The position numbers were made by a program, and so were the translations under genes. The notes under the pieces were generated by a model that did no database searches, had not been told where the DNA came from, and worked only from the letters and a program-made list of their open reading frames with translations. A DNA stretch of 50,748 nt. Source: Kandleria vitulina DSM 20405. Its GTDB lineage: Bacteria > Bacillota_I > Bacilli_A > Erysipelotrichales > Coprobacillaceae. Location: the NCBI RefSeq assembly GCF_000702065.1, contig NZ_JNKN01000013.1, positions 1 to 50,748 on the forward strand, given 5' to 3'. This document shows, in pieces, positions 23,361 to 31,626 of this stretch; position 1 is the first letter of the stretch, and every line of letters begins with the position of its first letter.

Positions 23361-24821
23361 CTAATGACTAACCTTTAATTTATCTAATACCACATTTAAC
23401 ATTGCCATAAACATTTCATTTTTTAGAACTAATAATATTAATCCATACGAAATAGCACCAAGAACTATTTCTAGGAACAATACAACAAACATTCCTTTAA
23501 AGAAAGTAGAGATGATATAACCAACAATAAAAATTGATATGCATCCCAAAAGAATACTTGTAATAAATCTTTTTGACAAGTTGAATTTAATATACCTTTT
23601 AGCATAGTAATATTCAATAATAAACATCAAAAATTCTGCAATGAGCGTTGTTACAGCTGCACCATTTTGTTGGAAATATTTTAAAATAAAAAGGTTGATT
23701 ACTATATTAACAATTGCTGAAATAGCAGAAGCTACTAAATTAACTTTTTCTAATTTATATGGTAATAAAACAACATTTGTAAAATAGATTGCCAATGTTG
23801 CAAAAATCAAACTTAAACTTAATATCTGTAAAGATAAACTTGCATCAGCATATTTAATTCCACCAATCAATACAACTACATGAGGAGCAGTTACTATAAT
23901 TCCGCATACAATCGGAAATAACAAAAGAATAGTGACTTTGAGAAGTTTATCAGAAAGCATATGATACTCCTCAGCATCGCCTCTTGCAATAAATGAAGTC
24001 ATACGAGGCAAGGCAACTAAAATAACAGCAGCCAAAGTATTCTTTAGAATAGTATAAACATTAACTGCAATACTATAAAGTCCTACATAATAATCACCAT
24101 TAATTAAACCAATTAGAGTTTTATCCGAATTAACATAAATAGTTGCTGTAATTGTTGTTAAGAACAATATCATAATTGGTTTGATATGATAATTTAGATT
24201 CAAATGTAACGTAAATCGAATCTTCACATATTTTCTAGCATGAAAGAAGCTAAAGAAGTTTGCTCCTGCATTAGCAATGACAGTAGTAGCAGCATAGAAA
24301 AGATAATCATCTTTATTTCTAACAAAAACAAACATAAGAATAATTGCTAAGATATAAACAATTAATGTTCTTACTGTGATATAAAGATAATCTTCAACAA
24401 TTGAAAAGAGCCAGTTTACACCAACTAGATTACCTATAATCATTATACTTTGAATAAGAATTAAATCTGAATATGTGTTAATTCTTTTAAAGAATACAAC
24501 AAATAATGCAAGTAGAATCAAAGCTAAAATTGTAGAAATAACATTAATAGAAAATACTTCACTTGAAAATCGTGATAACTTCTCATCATCATTTCTAAAA
24601 TAAGCACCCTCTCTAACTGCATATGTTGCAATACCTAATCCTGCAATTAAAACAAAATAACTGACTATGGAGTTAGAAAAATCTACTTTCCCAATATTTG
24701 CAGCTCCTAATAGACGAGCAGCGTATGGATAGGTAATCAACGGGAATATAATTGTTAATATAGTTTTAAAGCCATTTAAAATAGCATTTAATTGAATTGA
24801 TTTACTTTTATATTTATCCAT
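23361..24821 (-). CDS. Oligosaccharide flippase (Wzx-like), first copy
   Basis: This 486-residue polytopic protein of the polysaccharide transporter family would translocate undecaprenyl-linked repeat units to the outer face. About 12-14 membrane helices can be followed from TIIFPLITYPYAARLLGAAN (early residues) through repeated hydrophobic blocks to LFLEIVLGAISYGLILLVL. GAANIGKVDFSNSIVSYF resembles the start of the PST family. Its start overlaps the end of the glycosyltransferase gene at 24814-25989 by eight bases. A second flippase gene lies at 39078-40523. Confidence 0.9.
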   Translation of the reverse strand: MDKYKSKSIQLNAILNGFKTILTIIFPLITYPYAARLLGAANIGKVDFSNSIVSYFVLIAGLGIATYAVREGAYFRNDDEKLSRFSSEVFSINVISTILALILLALFVVFFKRINTYSDLILIQSIMIIGNLVGVNWLFSIVEDYLYITVRTLIVYILAIILMFVFVRNKDDYLFYAATTVIANAGANFFSFFHARKYVKIRFTLHLNLNYHIKPIMILFLTTITATIYVNSDKTLIGLINGDYYVGLYSIAVNVYTILKNTLAAVILVALPRMTSFIARGDAEEYHMLSDKLLKVTILLLFPIVCGIIVTAPHVVVLIGGIKYADASLSLQILSLSLIFATLAIYFTNVVLLPYKLEKVNLVASAISAIVNIVINLFILKYFQQNGAAVTTLIAEFLMFIIEYYYAKRYIKFNLSKRFITSILLGCISIFIVGYIISTFFKGMFVVLFLEIVLGAISYGLILLVLKNEMFMAMLNVVLDKLKVSH

Positions 24822-25989
24822 TTAATTTTGATCCTGAAGTAATAATTTTATAGAATTCCTCACAAGTCTTTTCCCAAGATAATTCTTTTAGTTGATTCAT
24901 TGCTTTGCTATTCATATCAATTAGCTGTTGTGGGTTATTAATGACCTCAAGAATTCTATTAGTTAATTCATTTGGATCAAATCCAATTAACATTGCGGTA
25001 TCATTACCTAAGAATGCAGAATATGATCCATCTTTAAATTCAAATGTAGGAAGACCTGTTGCTAACATTTCATAAGGAACTAAAGAGATATTAGTCATTG
25101 ATGCAACCATACCAAAATCAACTTTTTTATAAAGTTCAAATAATTGCTTCTTTGTCAATAAACCTAAATTTGTTCCACTTAATACCTTCACATCTTTTTT
25201 TAAACCATAATAATAAACATTTAATTCAATGCCATGTTCTTTAAGTTTACTTTCAGTTTCTTTTAATAGATATTGAATAATAGCAGGAATTCGTCTTCCA
25301 GACTCTTTAATATAAACAGCCATATTAAATTTATTTTTAGTCCTATAAGACATATAATCTCTATCAACCATTTTATATTCTTTTGGTTCATATGGGAAAG
25401 TTATGTAGTCAGATTTACTGTGAACATCTTGTACGTTATTTTCAATTTGTTTAAGATTCCATGGTCCCAAACTAATATGATGAAAACCAAAAGTATATGT
25501 TTTTTTAGCTAACATATACTCATCACCAACATCATAGAAAAAAGGTTCAAAGTCTTGGATAAAATAAGTTTTATATCCATTTAACTGTTTACAATAATAA
25601 ACACTTAACCAGTTTGTAGCCATACAAATATCGTAGTGATCATCATGTTCCTCAAACAATTTAAAAGTGCCTTTATAATCAGGAATACTAATGCTTGCAT
25701 TCTTCTTCAAAGTTTTAATATCTTCATGTGTTTTATGTCCCTGGACAAGATAAGTTAATTCAACACCTTTGCTAGCAACATATGTTCCTATTCTAAGAAT
25801 GGAACTTCCTCCACCTGATGACATGGTTAAAACTGGTATAACAATTGCCATTGTTTTAACTTCTTTAGGCATTTCAGGATTGCTAATAGGATCAAAACTA
25901 CTATCTTCAAGAAGATGACATAATCTTTCAATGCGTCTCAATTCTTTAATATCCATCAATTTATCATGTAACTTATTAATAATTTTCAT
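24814..25989 (-). CDS. Glycosyltransferase, WsaF/rhamnan-type GT-B
   Basis: This 391-residue GT-B glycosyltransferase resembles WsaF-type rhamnosyltransferases: GYKTYFIQDFEPFFYDVGDE (about 163-182) and TFGFHHISLGPWNL in the N-terminal half, then FELYKKVDFGMVASMTNISL and PYEMLATGLPTFEFKDG in the C-terminal nucleotide-sugar lobe. The ATG at 25989 follows AAAGGAAG; a more upstream in-frame ATG is unsupported and would overlap the next gene. Given rfbABCD, dTDP-L-rhamnose is a probable donor. It starts 25 bases after an orphan binding-protein gene. Confidence 0.82.
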   Translation of the reverse strand: MKIINKLHDKLMDIKELRRIERLCHLLEDSSFDPISNPEMPKEVKTMAIVIPVLTMSSGGGSSILRIGTYVASKGVELTYLVQGHKTHEDIKTLKKNASISIPDYKGTFKLFEEHDDHYDICMATNWLSVYYCKQLNGYKTYFIQDFEPFFYDVGDEYMLAKKTYTFGFHHISLGPWNLKQIENNVQDVHSKSDYITFPYEPKEYKMVDRDYMSYRTKNKFNMAVYIKESGRRIPAIIQYLLKETESKLKEHGIELNVYYYGLKKDVKVLSGTNLGLLTKKQLFELYKKVDFGMVASMTNISLVPYEMLATGLPTFEFKDGSYSAFLGNDTAMLIGFDPNELTNRILEVINNPQQLIDMNSKAMNQLKELSWEKTCEEFYKIITSGSKLNG

Positions 25990-26014
25990 AAATATTCTTC
26001 CTTTCATACAAAGG

Positions 26015-26878
26015 TTAATCATTTTTATTTAAATAATCTAAACTCATATCTTCGATAGACAAACCAGTAGAATTCATTTTATTATTCAATTCACTTAATT
26101 TCTTATCAGTAATATCCTTTCTCAAAGTATTCCAATATTTCAAAATCTCATTATGTTTTTTTATATACTCATTATTTGATAACATAACACAAGGATTTGA
26201 ACTAATAAGATTTTTATCATCTTTTAAAACAACGTATCTACTTGTTTTAATAGGAGACTCATTAGAACTTCCTAATACAATATCTAATTTATTTTCTAAA
26301 AGTTTTCTATAACGTTTTTTATATGAAACTATAGATTCATTATCCCATTTTCTAATATCGTACACTTTACAAATTTCATTAAATTTATCTAAATTAATAG
26401 AATCACAACCAACATTTAATTTAATGGAAACTTTTTTTAAATCACTTAATTTACTAACATTAAATTTTTTTGCATTCTTTTTCACCATAACAAATGAAAT
26501 TTTTCTATTTGCTTTAGTAAAAGAATTAAGATTAATCTTATAGCTTTTATTTATCTTTTTTTGATTTAATTCATATAAAGAATTAATATCTGATGCATTA
26601 CTACTCACATTTAATTCTTTTGAGATATTTTCTAAACCATTAATAGCGATATTAATCTCATTATTATTTATTTTATTTATAATTTCTCTACTTGATAAAC
26701 CATAGATTCTTTCAACATTATAGCCCACTTTTTCAAGTTGATCAGATAACAATTGAGCAACTAGTGCATCATCATTTGAAGTTGCACCTATAACAATGTT
26801 TCCTTTATGTTGATTTTTGATTGAAGATGTGCAACCTATTAAACAAAAACATAAAAGTATAATACTTATTTTTCTCAT
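26015..26878 (-). CDS. Orphan OpuBC-like lipoprotein
   Basis: This 287-residue lipoprotein (MRKISIILLCFCLIGC, lipobox Cys16) aligns by eye with the true Opu binding protein at 10109-10984: NIVIGATSNDDALVAQLLSD parallels VIRVGSKNFTENEVLAEIYS, and RYVVLKDDKNLISSNPCVM parallels KYVLLEDDKHFWPDYNVAP. The ligand-box strand DLYPGYTGTAY is replaced by NIAINGLENIS, so aromatic ligand contacts appear lost or changed. There is no permease or ATPase next to it; neighbours are glycosyltransferases, a GT-C-like membrane protein and a flippase. Composition is unusually rich in Lys and Asn. It may borrow the Opu permeases, bind a polymer substituent, or have a non-transport role. Confidence 0.75.
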   Translation of the reverse strand: MRKISIILLCFCLIGCTSSIKNQHKGNIVIGATSNDDALVAQLLSDQLEKVGYNVERIYGLSSREIINKINNNEINIAINGLENISKELNVSSNASDINSLYELNQKKINKSYKINLNSFTKANRKISFVMVKKNAKKFNVSKLSDLKKVSIKLNVGCDSINLDKFNEICKVYDIRKWDNESIVSYKKRYRKLLENKLDIVLGSSNESPIKTSRYVVLKDDKNLISSNPCVMLSNNEYIKKHNEILKYWNTLRKDITDKKLSELNNKMNSTGLSIEDMSLDYLNKND

Positions 26879-26988
26879 CTTATTACATCTTGTAGTCTAT
26901 TTCTCTTAACTCAACTACTATTACCCTTTCTGTTAATTTTAAATCAAATTAACAAAACTTGCATAAAACAAAATATTCAAACTTGTGA

Positions 26989-28551
26989 TTAAAAAGCTAA
27001 ATACAATAAATCAAGTGATTCAATAATAGCTAATAACAAGAAAGCTAATTTTAAATATGATCCTTCAATCTTACTTGTGTTATTTTTTGAAGTGCTAATA
27101 AGCATAAATAACGGTAAAATCAATGGTAAAAAATAACGTCCTTGCACACCTAAAATATGATTAGCTCCAAGTGGTGTCCATGAAAGAAGTAAACCAACTA
27201 AAACAAGAGCAGTAACTCCCATAATTAATAACAAATATAGAATTCTCTGAAATTTGCTAAAATTATACTCTAAATCTTTTTCAAAAGAGGACGCAAGCAT
27301 AAATACAAATATCCATATATAATTTAATGCAGTAGATAACTGAATATTAAGCCATCCTAACAAAGAGAATGCTGATCTAAAATAGAATCCAAAATGAACT
27401 CTAATATCATTTAACAAAATATATGGTAATCTCAATGGATGATTTATAAAGTAATTAACAGAATACATAAATTGTGTCTTTGGATTATTCCAAGGCAACA
27501 TTGAATATAATGAATTAGTAAAAGTTACTGGTTTATAAGTAAACATAGTAGCCAAAACACGAATGGCAATTAGTCCTACTATAAAAGAAATAACAAATCC
27601 CACTTGTTTATAATTGATATTTTTTATATCTCTTTTAGTCATTAATATAAGTGGTGATAACAATAAAAGTGAGTAGATTCCACTTTTAACAAATATAAGA
27701 ACTACAGCCGTAAGAAAATATAAGAAGTAATTCTTTTTATTTCTACTTTGTTCAGGCGTAATCACAAATCCTAAACCAAGAGAAACTGCTAAAAATGAGC
27801 ATGAATTTAACATCAAGTCATAAGAAATTGACATTCCTTGTTGTAATACAACAGGCATTAATAAAATACCAAAGAATAAATTCTTTTTAATTGGCATTTT
27901 CTTTAATGCGTAATAAGTTAATGCAAGATAAACAAACATTCCAAAAAATCTAGCAAAAAAGAATGAAATAATTGCATTCAAGCCAAAAATTCTTCCAAAA
28001 GTTAATCCCAATACTGCAGGAAGATAGTAGATGATACTATATTTAGCAGATGATACTTTATCTAGTGCTACGAAAGATTTATTAGTTTTTACTCTTAAAT
28101 TAGATAAAACATATTTTCTAACATCTTTAATGTTTAATCTAGTTGCTTCATCCCAATGATTATCATAAATCATTCGATACTCATCATATGTCAATGTAGC
28201 CTTATGATTAATTTCAACACCTAGTAGTTGAGAAGATAATGAAGCAATGTTCTTTAAATGAGTATTTTCATCCGGAACCATTCCAGGTGGCAATAAGAAA
28301 CTAAATACTATTAATAGAGGAATAGCAATTTTTAAATAAAGATAATGAATTTGATCTTTTTTATATAAAACACTCCTTATCCCTACTATACCCGTAGTTA
28401 TAATTGATACACATAATAGTGAGTATAAAGCAGTAATTTTAAGACCACGACCAATAATCTTTTCGCTATAGACAGCAAATATTAAACATGCAATAACTAT
28501 CAAAAACTTATGGATTGTTTTTTCATTATTTTTAACAACTGAATTATTCAC
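26989..28551 (-). CDS. DUF2142-like GT-C membrane protein
   Basis: This 520-residue protein with about 12 membrane helices resembles DUF2142 and GT-C glycosyltransferases. After the second or third helix the extracytoplasmic loop FLLPPGMVPDENTHLKNIA carries an acidic pair, and MPVVLQQGMSISYDLMLNSC is a family hallmark. GT-C enzymes take sugars from polyprenyl-phosphate donors outside the membrane. The GTG at 28551 follows GGTGAGAT. A 110-base gap separates it from the orphan lipoprotein gene. It probably acts with the DUF2304/GT2 pair at 30449-31514; acceptor unknown. Confidence 0.78.
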   Translation of the reverse strand: MNNSVVKNNEKTIHKFLIVIACLIFAVYSEKIIGRGLKITALYSLLCVSIITTGIVGIRSVLYKKDQIHYLYLKIAIPLLIVFSFLLPPGMVPDENTHLKNIASLSSQLLGVEINHKATLTYDEYRMIYDNHWDEATRLNIKDVRKYVLSNLRVKTNKSFVALDKVSSAKYSIIYYLPAVLGLTFGRIFGLNAIISFFFARFFGMFVYLALTYYALKKMPIKKNLFFGILLMPVVLQQGMSISYDLMLNSCSFLAVSLGLGFVITPEQSRNKKNYFLYFLTAVVLIFVKSGIYSLLLLSPLILMTKRDIKNINYKQVGFVISFIVGLIAIRVLATMFTYKPVTFTNSLYSMLPWNNPKTQFMYSVNYFINHPLRLPYILLNDIRVHFGFYFRSAFSLLGWLNIQLSTALNYIWIFVFMLASSFEKDLEYNFSKFQRILYLLLIMGVTALVLVGLLLSWTPLGANHILGVQGRYFLPLILPLFMLISTSKNNTSKIEGSYLKLAFLLLAIIESLDLLYLAF

Positions 28552-28555
28552 TTTA

Positions 28556-29275
28556 TTATCTCACCAAGCTCTTTCTTGATTTTCTTATCAGTATCGCAAA
28601 AAGTACGACATAACTTAATAAAACGATTACTACTTTTGTAGAAAATACATTTAATTTATTTTCTACTTTATAAGATAAATCATAATTTACTTTATATTTT
28701 AGCGTAACATCTTCATTTGGCTTTACCCCGTTTTTCTTTAACTCTTTTTTACCTTCTCTAAGATATGCTTCATTTTCTTCATTTAAATGTGTTAAAGATG
28801 TTTTAAGAGGTATTTCACTTTTCTCAGATAATAAAGTAACAAGTAATCCTACTGCTTTTCCTTTTTCACTATCAGTTGTAACTTTAATTCTATATTTCTT
28901 ACCTTTACTATTTTTTTGTGATTTAAAAGTGAAATCATGATGTCCATTGATATTTAGATTTTCTGCATCTAAAACTGTATTATAAACCACGTTATTACTG
29001 TCTAATTCAATTAATTGAACATTAACACTTCCTACATTATCCCTAGAATATTCATAAAAATATAATGAAAACTGATAAAGATTATTAAAGCGTGCTTTAA
29101 AATCTTGATATATGTATTCACCTTTAGTGATCTCACCAGAATTTACTTTTGTTTTAGTTAATCCGTCAATATATCTTATACGATTATTTAATGTATTATT
29201 TCTATTCCCTATAGTAAAAATTATTGCCCAAAAAACACTAAGAATTAGTGTCGCAATTACGAATTTTCTCTTCAA
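28556..29275 (-). CDS. Two-helix membrane-anchored extracytoplasmic protein
   Basis: I do not recognise this protein family. About 239 residues: an N-terminal membrane helix (KFVIATLILSVFWAIIFTIG), a beta-strand-rich outer domain of about 180 residues (FKARFNNLYQFSLYFYEYS, HDFTFKSQKNSKGKKYRI) and a C-terminal helix (VVIVLLSYVVLFAILI) with a basic tail. The layout resembles an outside sensor or accessory of the GT-C protein next door, as a jelly-roll-like glycan-binding module could be. Start choice: a GTG (29281) sits one base from the AGGAGG site, while TTG 29275 has seven-base spacing and is preferred. AGGAGG overlaps the stop codon of the upstream gene. Confidence 0.65.
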   Translation of the reverse strand: MKRKFVIATLILSVFWAIIFTIGNRNNTLNNRIRYIDGLTKTKVNSGEITKGEYIYQDFKARFNNLYQFSLYFYEYSRDNVGSVNVQLIELDSNNVVYNTVLDAENLNINGHHDFTFKSQKNSKGKKYRIKVTTDSEKGKAVGLLVTLLSEKSEIPLKTSLTHLNEENEAYLREGKKELKKNGVKPNEDVTLKYKVNYDLSYKVENKLNVFSTKVVIVLLSYVVLFAILIRKSRKSLVR

Positions 29276-29287
29276 GTCCACTCCTCC

Positions 29288-30400
29288 TTAATGTTTCTTT
29301 AAAGCTTCTTTTATTGTCTCTACTGTATGAACCCAAGTAAAGTTATGAATAACATTATCATAAATGTTATTCTGCATTTTTTCTCTTAACTCTTTATCTG
29401 AAATAACTAGATTTAGCTTATCAGCTAAATCTTCAGCATTCTCTTCAACGATGAATCCATAATCATCGTTCAAAATTACTTCTTTAGTACCACCTCTATC
29501 AGTAGCTAATACTGCACATTTCATTAAACCTGCTTCAAGAATTGAAGTTGGTAAACCTTCTGGATACATTGATGGATAAACAAAAATATCAGATTCACTG
29601 CATAATTTCATGATTTCATCATGCGGTTGTTTTCCTAAATAATGAATTTTCTCAGATGAATATTTAGATTTAAGTTCTTCTAAAATTGGTCCATCACCTG
29701 CAACAGTAAGCTCGATATTATCATATTTTTTTTCAACTTTATTAAATGCTTCTAATAAATTAACAATACCTTTTTCCGCAATAATTCTACCTGTAAACAA
29801 AACCTTAATTTTCTTTTCATCTCTATTTGGCTCAATATAAGCCCCATCATCGATAGCATTATAAAAAACGCCTTCTGCATTAATACCAAAATATTTTAAC
29901 CATTCATTTGTACGTTTAGCCACACCATAAAATCTTGGGTTATACTTTTTAATTTTTCTTGTCAAATGATCTTCATATTTAGCTCCAAGAAAATCAAGTA
30001 TTGAATTACCAACTTGAATATGACTACTTGAATGATCGATTAAGAAAAGTTCAGCATTTTTTTGTTTTGCAACTTCACAACCCAATAAAGTTGTTTGAAA
30101 ATAACGCGTATTACAAATAACATAGTCAATATCTAGATCAAGTATTTTCTTTAATAAAGCTTTATATTTTTTATTCTTCTTCAAGATTGGATATCTAGCT
30201 TTAAAAATATTATAAATTGGTAAATGAATAAGATGAATACCATCTAATTCTTCATAATCTGGATATCCTTCTTCATTTGAAGCAACGATATATACGTTAT
30301 AATCCTTTTTTAACAACTGCGCTATATTTTTTGTATACTGCTCTACCCCACCTAAATGTGGAAGATAATAGGCATGAAAAATCACGATTGTTTTTTTCAT
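29288..30400 (-). CDS. Family 4 glycosyltransferase
   Basis: This 370-residue GT-B retaining glycosyltransferase has the N-terminal FHAYYLPHLGGVEQYTKNIA (about 8-27) and a C-terminal GT4 domain with VLFTGRIIAEKGIVNLLEAF, VAGDGPILEEL and the E-X7-E motif in SMYPEGLPTSILEAGLMKCA. Cytosolic or membrane-associated, it adds a sugar to the lipid-linked unit. It is followed directly by the two-helix membrane protein and preceded by the DUF2304 gene after 48 bases. Confidence 0.9.
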   Translation of the reverse strand: MKKTIVIFHAYYLPHLGGVEQYTKNIAQLLKKDYNVYIVASNEEGYPDYEELDGIHLIHLPIYNIFKARYPILKKNKKYKALLKKILDLDIDYVICNTRYFQTTLLGCEVAKQKNAELFLIDHSSSHIQVGNSILDFLGAKYEDHLTRKIKKYNPRFYGVAKRTNEWLKYFGINAEGVFYNAIDDGAYIEPNRDEKKIKVLFTGRIIAEKGIVNLLEAFNKVEKKYDNIELTVAGDGPILEELKSKYSSEKIHYLGKQPHDEIMKLCSESDIFVYPSMYPEGLPTSILEAGLMKCAVLATDRGGTKEVILNDDYGFIVEENAEDLADKLNLVISDKELREKMQNNIYDNVIHNFTWVHTVETIKEALKKH

Positions 30401-30448
30401 ATTTTTCCTCCAAGAAAACCTCAGAATAATAAGTCACTGAATAACAGT

Positions 30449-30805
30449 CTATTCTTTTCTCTCAAGATGATCTTCTAATTCACTTTTCAATAAAGAAAAC
30501 TCTTGAATTAATAATTTGATTTGTTTTTTTTGTGTAGTAACAATGATAGTTAATATCAAAGTAATAGTCATCAACAATGTAATCAAAAATGCAATAATCA
30601 AGTTTGACATTGCCTTAAATCCAAAGAAATTAGTAATCATTGTCATGAAGCCAGGAAGAACACTTACAAAGAATATTGCTAATGCGGCACCAAACCAAAC
30701 TATACCGTATTTGATTGCAATTTTTCCTTTTTTAACAAAATTCCAAACTATTCCAAACCAAACAATTGAATATATTAATAATGCAATGACAAGCGAGTGA
30801 CTCAT
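30449..30805 (-). CDS. DUF2304 small membrane protein
   Basis: This 118-residue protein has three membrane helices (LVIALLIYSIVWFGIVWNFV, YGIVWFGAALAIFFVSVLP, NLIIAFLITLLMTITLILTI) followed by a C-terminal cytoplasmic coiled coil (LIQEFSLLKSELEDHLERKE). DUF2304 proteins commonly sit beside polyprenyl-phosphate GT2 enzymes, as here (the GT2 stop is one base away), and are thought to assist them. It fits the GT-C side-branch route. Confidence 0.85.
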   Translation of the reverse strand: MSHSLVIALLIYSIVWFGIVWNFVKKGKIAIKYGIVWFGAALAIFFVSVLPGFMTMITNFFGFKAMSNLIIAFLITLLMTITLILTIIVTTQKKQIKLLIQEFSLLKSELEDHLERKE

Positions 30806-30806
30806 A

Positions 30807-31514
30807 TTATTTGCTTCCTTTCAATGATAAAATTGATAATATAACATTAATCATATAATATGCACTTTTTAATGACTGTATAGAAGAAGTTCCACCCTGT
30901 CTCTCATTCATTTCTACAGGAACTTCTGTAACATTTAATCCTGATAACAACACATTAACTGTAGATATAGGTTCTGGATATTCAACAGGATAATCTCTCA
31001 CAAACATCTTAATAACTTTTTTATCCACCGCTCTAAATCCAGAAGTCGTATCTTTAATTCTCTTCTTTGTCTTAAACTTAATTACATTTGAAATAAGTTT
31101 AATACCCATTCTTCTTGCTCCTGTAGTCTGGAACTTACTTTTATGTCCATCCACAAATCTTGAACCAATAACCATATTGTAACCTTCATTAATAATTGGT
31201 TCTACAATTTTAGAAACATAGGCAATATCATGTTGGCCATCACCATCATATTGAACAGCTACATCATAATTATTTTGATAAGCATAAATGTAACCAGCTT
31301 GAACAGCTCCCCCTATACCTAAATTATGAACGAGTTCTACATGATTTAAATTATTCTCTCTTAAGATTGTTTCAGTCTTATCAGTTGATCCATCGTTGAT
31401 AACAACATAATCATAATTTACATTGTGTTCTTCATTATATTTCTTTATCTTATTTACTGCATTTAAGATAGTTTCTTCTTCATTATATGCAGGAATAATA
31501 ATAAGTATCGACAT
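30807..31514 (-). CDS. GT2, dolichyl/undecaprenyl-phosphate sugar synthase-like
   Basis: This 235-residue family 2 glycosyltransferase of the DPM/GtrB type has SILIIIPAYNEEETILNAVN at the start, YVVINDGSTDKTE, VELVHNLGIGGAVQAGYIYA and VQYDGDGQHD (about 88-97), then the hallmark VIGSRFV and TSGFRAVDKKVIKMF. Such enzymes load a hexose onto undecaprenyl phosphate for GT-C transferases. The ATG at 31514 follows GGGAGAAAG; a start nine codons upstream is less likely. It has no C-terminal membrane anchor, so the adjacent DUF2304 protein probably provides it. Confidence 0.88.
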   Translation of the reverse strand: MSILIIIPAYNEEETILNAVNKIKKYNEEHNVNYDYVVINDGSTDKTETILRENNLNHVELVHNLGIGGAVQAGYIYAYQNNYDVAVQYDGDGQHDIAYVSKIVEPIINEGYNMVIGSRFVDGHKSKFQTTGARRMGIKLISNVIKFKTKKRIKDTTSGFRAVDKKVIKMFVRDYPVEYPEPISTVNVLLSGLNVTEVPVEMNERQGGTSSIQSLKSAYYMINVILSILSLKGSK

Positions 31515-31580
31515 GCTCTTTCTCCCATCTCTTTTAACCATTGTATGGTATCATATTTATAGGTCAAATTCAATCTCACA

Positions 31581-31624
31581 AAGTAAGTATTATCAAATGA
31601 AACTTCATATGATAATACTTACTT
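31581..31624. terminator. 15-bp stem after the DUF6077-like gene
   Basis: AAGTAAGTATTATCA (31581-31595) pairs perfectly with 31610-31624. The T-run lies on the plus-strand side (TTTTTTAT), whereas the minus-strand transcript has only TTTG after the stem. It may therefore be a transcript-stabilising or partly terminating hairpin between the GT-C gene and the GT2 gene. Confidence 0.6.
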
Positions 31625-31626
31625 TT

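Noticed and set aside
26015-26878. Binding component of a complete local ABC importer
   Set aside because: No permease or ATPase gene lies in the neighbourhood; only the distant Opu operon could serve it.
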